Source of the DNA: Rhodothermales bacterium
GTDB taxonomy: Bacteria; Bacteroidota; Rhodothermia; Rhodothermales; Bin80
Assembly (NCBI GenBank): GCA_951812585.1
Contig: OX638318.1
Span: 2,416,380-2,480,379 of the forward strand
Reading direction: 5' to 3'
DNA length: 64,000 nucleotides
Under the pieces are notes generated by a model. It worked only from the letters and a program-made list of their open reading frames with translations, made no database searches and had not been told where the DNA came from. Positions 8,898 through 17,357 of this stretch are shown here, piece by piece. The first letter of the stretch is position 1, and the number at the start of each line of letters is the position of its first letter. A program made the position numbers and the translations under genes.

Positions 8898-11800
8898 GTG
8901 CGCATACTAACAGCAGCCCTGCTATTGTGCCTGACCGTGCCGGTGCGTGGTCAGGGCGTCATTGATCGCAACCATGTGCCCAGCACCGAGCGTGTGGATC
9001 CGCTAGAGCGCAGGCGGGACGATATCGATGGCAATAACATTCGGGCCACTATCACCAACTGGACACAGACTGCCAATTCAAACAGCCCCGCAGATTTCAA
9101 CTACGAGTGGCCCAAGAACACCAATCGCCGCTATGTGGCGCTTACGCAGCTTTGGGTGGGCGCAGAGACGAAGGCCAACATTGGCTCGGATGCGGGAGAG
9201 ACGCTCTGGATTCTTGATGTCGCCGACTTTCGCGGCAACAACACAGGGGGCAGCGCCTCTTGGACCTTTGAACCGGTGGGCGGCTATGCCAATCCGGGAG
9301 GCAGTGCGTTCGGCATTGCGCAAAGCGACGAACCAGAAAGTTGGCCGCCATTCTGGCCCGACAAGACCGGCGATGTCGCAGACCCGGGTTGGTCAGGATC
9401 CTGGAACGGATTCTTCGGCAAAGACATCTACAACGCCGACCAGGAGTTTTTCTTCAAGGCCGGGGATGACCAGTATGACCGCAACCGGGCCGTCTATCAG
9501 CCGGATGCGACGGACCCGTCGCGGCACGGTCTAGGGCTGATCATCGAAACGCGCATCATGGCCTGGACGCAGATCCTGATTGACGACGTGGTGTTTTTGA
9601 TCTATGGCGTCAAAAACGATGGCACCGTAGACCTGCAAAAGGCCAGCATGGCCGTCTGGTTGGCGGACTGTGTGGCAGGCGACTGCGGCGACGATGTAAT
9701 CTTTTTTGACCTGCTGGAAGATGTGGCCCTGATGACGGATGAGGATGGCATCGGGGACCAGAACTTCGGCTCGGATCCGGCGGGCACGGTAGCGATTGCC
9801 TTCCTGGAAACGCCCGGCAATGCCACGGATCGCATCGACAACGATGGCGACGGCACGGTGTCGGAGGAATGTCCAAAGAACAATGGCGAGTGCAACAGCC
9901 CCGTGATGACGGAGGCGTTCATCGATGGAGAGCAGCCTGCCAACGGGGTGGATGACAATGGTAACGGGCTGATTGACGAGACGCTGGCGCATGTGCCCTT
10001 CGGAGAGCAGGAAGGGGTCGGCTATGCGGATTACCTGGACAACGACCGTGACGGTGAACGCGATGCGCCCGTGGTGACGGCCGCTATGGTAGCCGCAGCG
10101 AGCAGCGACCTGTGGCGGCGGTGGCCGCCGAATCCGGAAAGTGACCCCGTGCAGCAGCCGGACGGGCAGCCACTCGTACACCTTCTTTCCGTTGATGCGG
10201 CCACCGAGGGACTGCCGTTTCGTGACTTTATTGACAACGATGACTCGTACCTGCAGGGCACATCGGCCTATCCGTATCTCTCGGAACCGGGTTCTCCAAC
10301 GGTTACGCAGGAGATGGTGGAGGCTGCCAGCCAGGACCCTTACGGCCGCGTAGCCGTGCCGGGCACCCGCATCCTGCTGTACGCCGTGGGCCCGGAGGAC
10401 CTCGGCAAAGCCTATGCGGATGGCATCGACAACGATATGGACGGGGCCATCGACGAAGGCATCGATGAGGGCACGGACGAGATGATTGACGAGAGCCGTG
10501 CGGATGGCATCGACAATGACAACGACTGGAACCCGCTCCAGAACGATACGGGCCTGGACGGGGTGGGACTCACTGGAGATCCGGGCGACCAGGACGGCGT
10601 GCCCACCTCTGGAGCGGGTACGGACTTTCCCGGCGAGAAGAACATCGACGTTACCGATGTGTCGGAGTCTGACCAGATCGGTATCACCAACGTGCGCCTC
10701 TTTGGGGCCTTTACGCTGAGTGTCGGATCGGCATCGGACCGGTTTCTGTTTTTCAACCATCTCTATCCGGGCATCTTTGATACCGAGCGGCCCGACCCGG
10801 GCGACAATGACCTGACCGTCTCGAGCGGACTCTTTCCGCTCAAGGCTGGACAGACCGAGCGCATCTCACTTTCGGTGCAGATGGGTATCGGGGAGGAGGA
10901 GGCACTGGCCGCCCGCGACAACGCGCTGGACGCGTACGCGGAGGATTACCAGTTCGCCCAGGCACCCATCACGCCGTACGTTACGGCAGTGCCCGGAGAT
11001 GGCCGTGTAACGTTGTATTGGGACTCCGACGCTGAAGAATCCAACGACGAGTTTCTGCGCAGCCTCGGGCTGGAATCGCGGGACTTTGAAGGCTATCGCG
11101 TCTATCGGGCGACGGATCCAGCGTTCCTGGATGCGCTTGTCATCACTGATGGCCGTGGCAACCTGACGTTCAGAAAGCCGATTGCGCAGTTTGACCTGAT
11201 TGACGGGATCGGTGGATTTCACCCGGTCGCGGTCAATGGTGTTCGCTTCTACCTGGGCGATGACCGCGTCAGCGAAGGCGAAGGGAGCGACGGGCTGGCC
11301 CATGTATTTGTGGATTCCACGGTTACGAACGGGATTCAGTATTTCTATGCGGTGACGGCATACGACTTTGGCGCCGCGTCCGCAAACATTTCCCCCACTG
11401 AAACGTCGGTGCGCATTCGTCGCCGGGCGGACGGGACCATTGAAACGGGTCGCAACGTGGTGGCGATCACACCTGCGCCCGCGGTCAGCGGATACACGGA
11501 AGCAACACTGGAAAACGTGGACCAGTTTCTGCCGCGCGTTACGGGCAACACGACGAGCCGCATCGGCTTTGAGGTCGTCGATCCTACCGCCATACGTGAT
11601 CTGAATCGGTATCGCGTGACGTTTGAGGACACACTCATCGTCGGGGGCCGCGTGGCATCCGACACGATCACTACAAAGACGTTCTCACTGCACGATGCAA
11701 CCGCAGGGATGGCGCTGATAGCCCAGTCTACGGCGTTCAAGCCTGGGCGGGAGTTTCCCGTGCTGGATCGGTTTGGCAACGCGCTCGGCTTCAAGCTGCT

Positions 11801-12725
11801 GTTTTTTCCAGAGACGTTTGTGCGCCCGCACCGCGGGCAGACGGTCTGGAACGACACCACGGTGTACCCCATTGCCCTGGACCCCTACAACTCGCCCGGA
11901 TATGTACGCGGCGTTCGCAACCCGGCGGACTATCGCGTTGAGGTAGTAGGAGATGCTGAAGGACAGTCCATTGCGCTGCAGGTGTCCTTTTTTACTACGC
12001 TGCCATCCCGTCCGACAAACGTCAAGGTGTATCGCGTCGAGCCGGATGCCGAGGGCGGCACGCGCGATGTGGAGGTAGACTATGCCTTTTGGGACATTAC
12101 CGGCGCCGACCATGTCAGCGCTACGTCTACTGTGCCTGCGCGGTTCAGCACGGATCGGGAGATCAAGGAAACCGATCTCATCATCATCCACGAGCCCAGG
12201 GTTGGCGACCCGAATGGCCAGGCGGTAATCACTTGGCGAATCGGATTGAATTTCGCCTACGAAGGCCAGGTCAATCCGGAGGCGGGCGATGTGGCGACGA
12301 TCGTCACGCGCAAGCCCTTCCTGGACACGGATGTGTTTGAGTTTGCCACGTATGCGCCGCGGGTGGAGGTCACAAACCCGGATTCCCTCCTGGATCGCAT
12401 CCGCGTGGTACCCAACCCCTACATCGCGACGAATCAGTTTGAGGCGCAAAACGCCTTTTCTACAGGACGCGGTCCCCGGGCGATCAAGTTCATCAACCTG
12501 CCAGCCGAGTGCACGCTGCGCATCTTTACGGTTAACGGTCGGCTGGTCCGGACGCTGCATCTGAATGAAGGCGGCAACCTGAGCGCGTTGGACATGCTCA
12601 ACGGCACGCTGACCTGGGACCTTCTGAGCAGCGATAATCTGACGGTTTCCTACGGGGTATACCTGTACCATGTGGAGGCCCCTGGTCTTGGCGAAAAGAC
12701 TGGAACTTTCGCAATCATCAAGTAG
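8898..12725 (+). CDS. Giant secreted protein with Asp-rich loop repeats and a C-terminal sorting-like domain
   Basis: A 1275-residue protein with a signal peptide (residues 1-19, ending VRGQG) and a GTG start. Residues about 310-545 carry at least five Asp/Asn-rich loops of the form DNDGDG, DDNGNGLIDE, DNDRDGE, DNDMDGAIDE and DNDNDW, which look like calcium-binding loops. Around 690-735 lies a fibronectin-III-like segment (VTLYWD ... GYRVYRA). The C-terminus (about 1155-1275) has RVVPNPY, then LRIFTVNGRLVRTL and GVYLYHV, ending FAIIK, which matches the shape of a type IX sorting domain. It is sandwiched between a receptor and a PorV-like gene, consistent with surface export. No enzymatic motif is recognised. 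Confidence 0.8.
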   Translation: MRILTAALLLCLTVPVRGQGVIDRNHVPSTERVDPLERRRDDIDGNNIRATITNWTQTANSNSPADFNYEWPKNTNRRYVALTQLWVGAETKANIGSDAGETLWILDVADFRGNNTGGSASWTFEPVGGYANPGGSAFGIAQSDEPESWPPFWPDKTGDVADPGWSGSWNGFFGKDIYNADQEFFFKAGDDQYDRNRAVYQPDATDPSRHGLGLIIETRIMAWTQILIDDVVFLIYGVKNDGTVDLQKASMAVWLADCVAGDCGDDVIFFDLLEDVALMTDEDGIGDQNFGSDPAGTVAIAFLETPGNATDRIDNDGDGTVSEECPKNNGECNSPVMTEAFIDGEQPANGVDDNGNGLIDETLAHVPFGEQEGVGYADYLDNDRDGERDAPVVTAAMVAAASSDLWRRWPPNPESDPVQQPDGQPLVHLLSVDAATEGLPFRDFIDNDDSYLQGTSAYPYLSEPGSPTVTQEMVEAASQDPYGRVAVPGTRILLYAVGPEDLGKAYADGIDNDMDGAIDEGIDEGTDEMIDESRADGIDNDNDWNPLQNDTGLDGVGLTGDPGDQDGVPTSGAGTDFPGEKNIDVTDVSESDQIGITNVRLFGAFTLSVGSASDRFLFFNHLYPGIFDTERPDPGDNDLTVSSGLFPLKAGQTERISLSVQMGIGEEEALAARDNALDAYAEDYQFAQAPITPYVTAVPGDGRVTLYWDSDAEESNDEFLRSLGLESRDFEGYRVYRATDPAFLDALVITDGRGNLTFRKPIAQFDLIDGIGGFHPVAVNGVRFYLGDDRVSEGEGSDGLAHVFVDSTVTNGIQYFYAVTAYDFGAASANISPTETSVRIRRRADGTIETGRNVVAITPAPAVSGYTEATLENVDQFLPRVTGNTTSRIGFEVVDPTAIRDLNRYRVTFEDTLIVGGRVASDTITTKTFSLHDATAGMALIAQSTAFKPGREFPVLDRFGNALGFKLLFFPETFVRPHRGQTVWNDTTVYPIALDPYNSPGYVRGVRNPADYRVEVVGDAEGQSIALQVSFFTTLPSRPTNVKVYRVEPDAEGGTRDVEVDYAFWDITGADHVSATSTVPARFSTDREIKETDLIIIHEPRVGDPNGQAVITWRIGLNFAYEGQVNPEAGDVATIVTRKPFLDTDVFEFATYAPRVEVTNPDSLLDRIRVVPNPYIATNQFEAQNAFSTGRGPRAIKFINLPAECTLRIFTVNGRLVRTLHLNEGGNLSALDMLNGTLTWDLLSSDNLTVSYGVYLYHVEAPGLGEKTGTFAIIK

Positions 12726-12729
12726 CTGC

Positions 12730-13809
12730 ATGGCAGTGCTGAGATCCCATACGGTGCTGCGAGCGCTGTGCTTGAGGCCGCGCGCATTGTGCTTGATGCT
12801 GGTTGTGAGCCTAGCGGCAGGTACGGACGCGCTAGGCCAGTTTGCAGCAGAGACGCGGGAGGTTACGCGCGGCGGAACCACTGCGGCAGAGTTTCTCAGC
12901 ATTCCCGTCGGAGCCCGCGCAACGGCAATGGGAAGCGCGTTTTCGGCCAGTGTCAACGATGCAACGGCGATCTACTGGAACCCAGCGGGGCTGGGACAGA
13001 TTGCGCAGGTTACCCTGACAGCAGAGCACACGGACTGGCTCGCGGCGATCACGTTCAACTACGTTGCGGTGGCCGTTCCTACGCGCTGGGGCACGCTGGG
13101 CGCGGCGGTCACGGGGTTCAGGACGCCTGAAATGCGTGTGACCACCGTGCTGGACCAGAATGGAACGGGCGAAAAGTTCAATGCCGCCAGTTATGCTATG
13201 GCGCTGGCCTATGGTGCGAAGCTCACGGATCGCTTCAGCTTTGGGCTGACGGCGAAGGTCATCTCGGAGCGAATCTGGCATTCCACGGCGACGGGTCTTG
13301 CGATGGATGCAGGCACTGTTTTCGAGACGCCGTTCTGGGGCATGCGGCTAGGGGCTTCCATCGCCAACTTTGGAACCAAGATGCGCATAACCGGCGATGA
13401 CCTTATCGTGGTCGCAGACATTGATCCTACGGTGCGTGGCAACAACGAAAGCAATCGTGCGGAGCTCAAGACGGATGCTTTTGATCTGCCGCTGACCATG
13501 CGTATCGGACTGGCGGGCGAGGTAATGGAAACCGAACGGAGCCGGTTCACGCTGGCCATGGATGTGCAGAGCCCCAACAACAGCGGCCAGTATGTCAATG
13601 TCGGCGCGGAAATTGGCCTGCTCGGGGATTTGCTCATGATTCGGGGCGGATTCAGTGAGCTCTTTCTTCCAAACAGCGTCCGCTCCTGGTCGCTCGGCGG
13701 CGGACTTCGCTACGACTTCTATTCCGTCGGCTTTGCGGCGGACTATGCCTACGAGAGCCAGGAGTACTTCAACGGCGTGAGCCGACTGACCCTGGCAGCA
13801 CAGTTCTAG
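12730..13809 (+). CDS. PorV/PorQ-family outer-membrane protein
   Basis: About 359 residues. After a signal peptide, AAEFLSIPVGARATAMGSAF and NDATAIYWNPAGLGQI are the hallmark N-terminal sequences of the PorV/PorQ family, a FadL-like barrel. In known systems PorV shuttles type IX secretion substrates from the translocon to the attachment complex. ATG 12730 was chosen, 4 bp after the stop of the preceding gene; the longer frame from 12670 would overlap that gene. The following gene encodes a sorting-domain protein, which supports a secretion role. The protein ends in an aromatic barrel residue (AAQF). Confidence 0.85.
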   Translation: MAVLRSHTVLRALCLRPRALCLMLVVSLAAGTDALGQFAAETREVTRGGTTAAEFLSIPVGARATAMGSAFSASVNDATAIYWNPAGLGQIAQVTLTAEHTDWLAAITFNYVAVAVPTRWGTLGAAVTGFRTPEMRVTTVLDQNGTGEKFNAASYAMALAYGAKLTDRFSFGLTAKVISERIWHSTATGLAMDAGTVFETPFWGMRLGASIANFGTKMRITGDDLIVVADIDPTVRGNNESNRAELKTDAFDLPLTMRIGLAGEVMETERSRFTLAMDVQSPNNSGQYVNVGAEIGLLGDLLMIRGGFSELFLPNSVRSWSLGGGLRYDFYSVGFAADYAYESQEYFNGVSRLTLAAQF

Positions 13810-13988
13810 CGGGTCCGACAGGATTTTCGCAGGCACTGTGACCGCGTCACAGGGCGGTATGCACGCGGCAGGTCTGCTTTTTCAGCCCAGCCGGTTCGCA
13901 GCCGCTTGTGCCAGGGGTGAAAGGCACGCAAAAATGAGCCGTACGCCCGCTGCTGCACATCTGATTATTCGCCCCGCAATTAAGGCTA

Positions 13989-14018
13989 TTGGCGAATGCG
14001 ATAGGTTTTCTTACTTTG
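13989..14018 (+). promoter_or_regulatory. Bacteroidota-type promoter (TTG-N19-TTACTTTG)
   Basis: TTG at 13989-13991 and TTACTTTG at 14011-14018 are separated by 19 bp. This is close to the TTG-N17-23-TAnnTTTG pattern of the main sigma factor in this lineage. The A of the -7 box is T here. The next start codon is 62 bp downstream at 14080. The 270-bp intergenic region otherwise holds no convincing gene. Confidence 0.45.
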
Positions 14019-14079
14019 CGCCCTTGGCATCGCGCCTTGGCGGTACGCCAGCAGCAAACTGACAGACTTCTTAGAGAGC

Positions 14080-16143
14080 ATGAAACTCATCTTCAACACA
14101 GGCGCATTGGCGCTGATGGTCCTTCTGGTGGGCGATGCGTACGCACAGCGTAGCGTCACACTGACCCTCAATGCCTCTACCATACCCGACACCACCAGTG
14201 TCATGTCGCTGTTCGAGGTGCGTGGCAACCTCAACGGGAACGCACCCGACACACTGGTCGATGGCAACATCATAGACTGGGGTGATCTGAGCACGCTGGA
14301 ACCCGACAACATAGGAGGGGACTATTGGCAAATCACATTTCAGATTGAGGAGGACGATACGCTCACGTTCAAGTTTTTCTCGCAGCAGGCACAAGACAAC
14401 GGCGTCAACGGGTGGGAGGCAGACCCCAATCCTATGCTTTATCCAGCAGCGAATGACACGGTGCTAGGGCTGCATTACTTCGAGTCACAGTCCATGCTGC
14501 ATGGGTTCCAGGGTGACCGGGGCGCATGGGATCAGACACAGATCTTTGAGTCCAAACAGGATTCGGTGGCCGTCTGGTTCCGCGTGGCAATGTTCGGATC
14601 CGAAGCCGATATCGATGGCTATGATCCGTTGCTGGGTGAAGATGATCAGGCCATTGGCGTACGCGGTGCGCCGCTGGTGGATGCAATGGACACCCTACTG
14701 GTTGGCCCGCTGGATTGGGGTGACTCGTTCGAACTGCGCCGAGAAACGGATGAGTCGACAGCCATAGCGTTCAACATATACTCGTGGGTCGCCTATTACC
14801 CTGCAGCACTTGCGGGACAGGAGCAGCAGTACAAGTTTGTGCAGCACCACCTGGCCACTGACAGCAGCATTGTCGTTGCCTGGGAAGAGGGCAATCTGAC
14901 GGACAACCGCAGTTTTACTGTGCCGGTACGCGACACAACGCTGCAGTGGGTGTACTATGGTGACACAGCTCCCACGCCTGGGGTCCCCGTGCTTTCCAAC
15001 ATCGTTTTCGGGGTAAACCTGGAGGTGTTCGAGGATATCGGATTGTTTGATCCTGCACGACAGGATACGTTATGGGTGTTCGGAGACTTCAATGCGTGGC
15101 AAAACTGCCGCGTCAATACGCCGGATCTCTGTCGCATGGAGAAGGAGCCAGGTGGCACCAAGTACGGGGCCGCTGTACCGATAGAACGAATCGCCGACGT
15201 CAAGTTGGGGTACAAGTATTTTCTTGACTTCAACAACGACGCATTCGAAAACGAATTCGGAGTTCCTCCGCCCAGCGGCTGGGAAGAGGGACACCGTACG
15301 GGCATCAATCGGCACTTCATCTTCGAAGGGGCAAGCCAGCAGGTGCTGCCGCTGGCGTACTACAACGATGTGACACCGAACAACCTCATGCCGGCGGGTG
15401 CCAGCACCACCATCAAGTTTGCGGTGGACATGGTGGACGCGTTCAACAACATGGCGCAACCCTTCGACCCGGCGGGCGGCGATACGGTATCAATCCGTCT
15501 TGGAGACCCAGTCTGGGCTCACACGCAGGGTATTGACGGCACGGACCACGATATACCGCTCTTGGATCGGGTGGTACTGACAGATGACGACGCCGACGGA
15601 GTTTATGTCGGCGACTGGACGATTACCGGTCCCTCCTACAACATCCTGACGTTCAAATATCTGTACGGCAGAGACGGGACCTACTTCAGCGAACCAGGCA
15701 GCGACACGAATCAGGAAGGAAGAAACAGGGCGCACTTCATCAGGAAGAATCCTGACGGCAGCTATCCCATGGAGTATGTCCTGGACACGCTGGTCTTCAA
15801 GACCGGTCCGGGGCCGCTCGATCACGAGCTCAATCCTGACATCTACACAGGGATTGAAGAAATCAGTGCGGAAGTCCCGAGTTCTATCTGGCTTGGGCCC
15901 AACTATCCCAACCCGTTCAACCCGGTGACCACTTTCGAGTACGCCATCAGTCAGCAGGCGCATGTCAGGATTCGCATCTACGACGCGCTGGGTCGGCTGG
16001 TGACTACGCTCGTGGACGGGGTGCAGCAGGCCGCCACTTACGCGGTTACATTCGACGCCTCGCGATACGCCACCGGCGTGTATTTCTACCGGTTGGAAAC
16101 GCCTGGGCAGGTGCTCACCGAGCGCATGCTTCTGATCAAGTAG
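14080..16143 (+). CDS. T9SS-sorted multi-beta-sandwich protein (possible starch-binding modules)
   Basis: A 687-residue exported protein with a signal peptide ending DAYAQ. The body holds four similar segments, each starting with a VTLTLNAS, VWFRVAMFG, IVFGVNLEVF or IKFAVDMVDAF strand and carrying GDFNAW- or LGDPVW-like turns. These resemble the carbohydrate-binding sandwiches found on amylase-type proteins. The tail from about residue 605 is a canonical type A sorting domain: PNYPNPFNPVTTFEY, RIRIYDALGRLV, ATGVYFYRLE and a terminal LIK. The GH13 enzyme 5 kb downstream makes glucan binding plausible. No catalytic residues are recognised. Confidence 0.8.
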   Translation: MKLIFNTGALALMVLLVGDAYAQRSVTLTLNASTIPDTTSVMSLFEVRGNLNGNAPDTLVDGNIIDWGDLSTLEPDNIGGDYWQITFQIEEDDTLTFKFFSQQAQDNGVNGWEADPNPMLYPAANDTVLGLHYFESQSMLHGFQGDRGAWDQTQIFESKQDSVAVWFRVAMFGSEADIDGYDPLLGEDDQAIGVRGAPLVDAMDTLLVGPLDWGDSFELRRETDESTAIAFNIYSWVAYYPAALAGQEQQYKFVQHHLATDSSIVVAWEEGNLTDNRSFTVPVRDTTLQWVYYGDTAPTPGVPVLSNIVFGVNLEVFEDIGLFDPARQDTLWVFGDFNAWQNCRVNTPDLCRMEKEPGGTKYGAAVPIERIADVKLGYKYFLDFNNDAFENEFGVPPPSGWEEGHRTGINRHFIFEGASQQVLPLAYYNDVTPNNLMPAGASTTIKFAVDMVDAFNNMAQPFDPAGGDTVSIRLGDPVWAHTQGIDGTDHDIPLLDRVVLTDDDADGVYVGDWTITGPSYNILTFKYLYGRDGTYFSEPGSDTNQEGRNRAHFIRKNPDGSYPMEYVLDTLVFKTGPGPLDHELNPDIYTGIEEISAEVPSSIWLGPNYPNPFNPVTTFEYAISQQAHVRIRIYDALGRLVTTLVDGVQQAATYAVTFDASRYATGVYFYRLETPGQVLTERMLLIK

Positions 16144-16171
16144 ACGCGGCCTTCACCGCAGCAAATCCGGA

Positions 16172-16189
16172 GCCAGCAGGGATGCTGGC
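16172..16189 (+). terminator. Possible terminator hairpin after the sorting-domain protein
   Basis: GCCAGCA (16172-16178) and TGCTGGC (16183-16189) form a perfect 7-bp stem with a GGGA loop, 28 bp after the stop codon. The following CCCGTGTCGTTTT is only weakly T-rich, so termination is possible but not certain. Confidence 0.4.
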
Positions 16190-16319
16190 CCCGTGTCGTT
16201 TTGGGGCATGACGGTTGCAGCGCGAATGACGTCAGTGCGGGCGACAGTACCTCTTGCTTCGATGGCAAGGGTCGTACGGGTCGCCAGTACAACCGTAGCC
16301 CCGGTTTACCATGCCGGTT

Positions 16320-16510
16320 TCTCCAGTCATTGAAGTTCAGCTGAAGTCCACTACGGAGAAAGCACATTGGTGGCAAATGGCTTGTGTCTTCGGAAGAAGA
16401 CGGCAAAAACGTGTTGGCCACTCACGTAGTCAGGCGCAATTCTACCAGTTCATGCCGCTCGGATCACCGCTACCACCAATGGTTTATGCGTCGTTTTGCA
16501 AGAGGCTCCA
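16320..16510 (+). pseudogene. Decayed coding repeat, copy A
   Basis: This segment matches, in inverted orientation, the segment at 57733-57900. The alignment spans about 170 bp at visibly high identity. In the frame reading CVFGRRRQKRVGHSRSQ the differences between copies fall mainly at third positions or are conservative (R/K, V/I, F/L), so it once encoded protein. Copy A has one extra base near 16469 relative to copy B, shifting the frame before YHQWFMR. The parent protein family is not recognised; an insertion element or other dispersed gene is likely. Confidence 0.55.
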
Positions 16511-17357
16511 TAGTGTGTAGGGATTTGATGACGGATTGGCAAGACTGGACTATCTCACCGGCCCCGCCAGATGAATCCCGTTCGGATCACACTACTAATG
16601 TACAGCCGTGCCTCGCTTTTTGTTGGCACAGCGGGCTGCTCGGCGTCAGCTATGAGTAGCCGGCCGCGAGCGCGGCAGGCCCTTTTCACAAGTTGCAATC
16701 CACACAAAATCAAGCTCCGCATGGCCCGCCTGAAGGCCGAAATACTATAAAGTTCAGATGAAGAGCCTGACGCCTTCGACTGAATGAGCGTGAACCCGGC
16801 TCATAAGGCGGATGGCGCTCAGGTCGCTGAACCTGCAAGTCCAACCGCTGGCTTCGGCACGGTGCTACGTTGGACCACCAGGACGAATCGTGTTCCAATG
16901 TAGGGGAATTATATCATGAGGGCTATCATCTTACAAGGAGACCTTCCAGGTCCCGACAGGGCACGTACGTGAATCCCTGGGGGAGGCCTTTCGACGCTAT
17001 TAACCTCTCCGGACCCGGTCGTGACCGGGCTGAACCACCTTCAAAAAGGGTATTCAGGGGGTGCTGCAAGAACTATCATTGAGGGCTGGTGAGCAGGCTT
17101 TTGTGCCGTGCAACGACGTAGTGCCAAACCCTATGGCATTGAGCGTGCCCGAATAGTGATAAAACGAGCATATTCCGACCCGAAACTCGACCGCGCAAGT
17201 AGCACACTTAGCCCGAGGTCGCGTCACGGTGGCTTGGCGCAGCTGGAGATAACACGGGCTTTATTGCAGCCCGTGGAACCCGCGAAGTATGGGGTTGTTC
17301 GACGTTTAAACTATAAGACCCTGGTAGCTGTCACCATCAAGCATACTGCTTCCACTC

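Larger units (their letters stand above)
16144..17357. other. Gene-poor 1.2-kb region
   Basis: No intact gene is recognised. A terminator-like hairpin follows the upstream gene (16172-16189). A decayed coding repeat lies at about 16320-16510, with an inverted partner at 57733-57900. The remaining open frames (for example 16870-17082 + and 17108-17389 +) show no family resemblance. I looked for tRNA, tmRNA, SRP RNA and RNase P signatures and saw none. The stretch is clearly less GC-biased than its neighbours, which fits foreign or decaying DNA. Confidence 0.6.

Noticed and set aside
9531-10760. Long - strand open frame (409 codons) opposite the Asp-rich repeats
   Set aside because: GAC/GAT-rich repeats read in reverse give Val/Ile-rich open sequence (VVIVDAI); an artefact of the repeats.
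13838-14062. 74-codon frame before the sorting-domain protein gene
   Set aside because: It spans the likely promoter at 13989-14018, has no family resemblance and low-complexity Ala-rich sequence.
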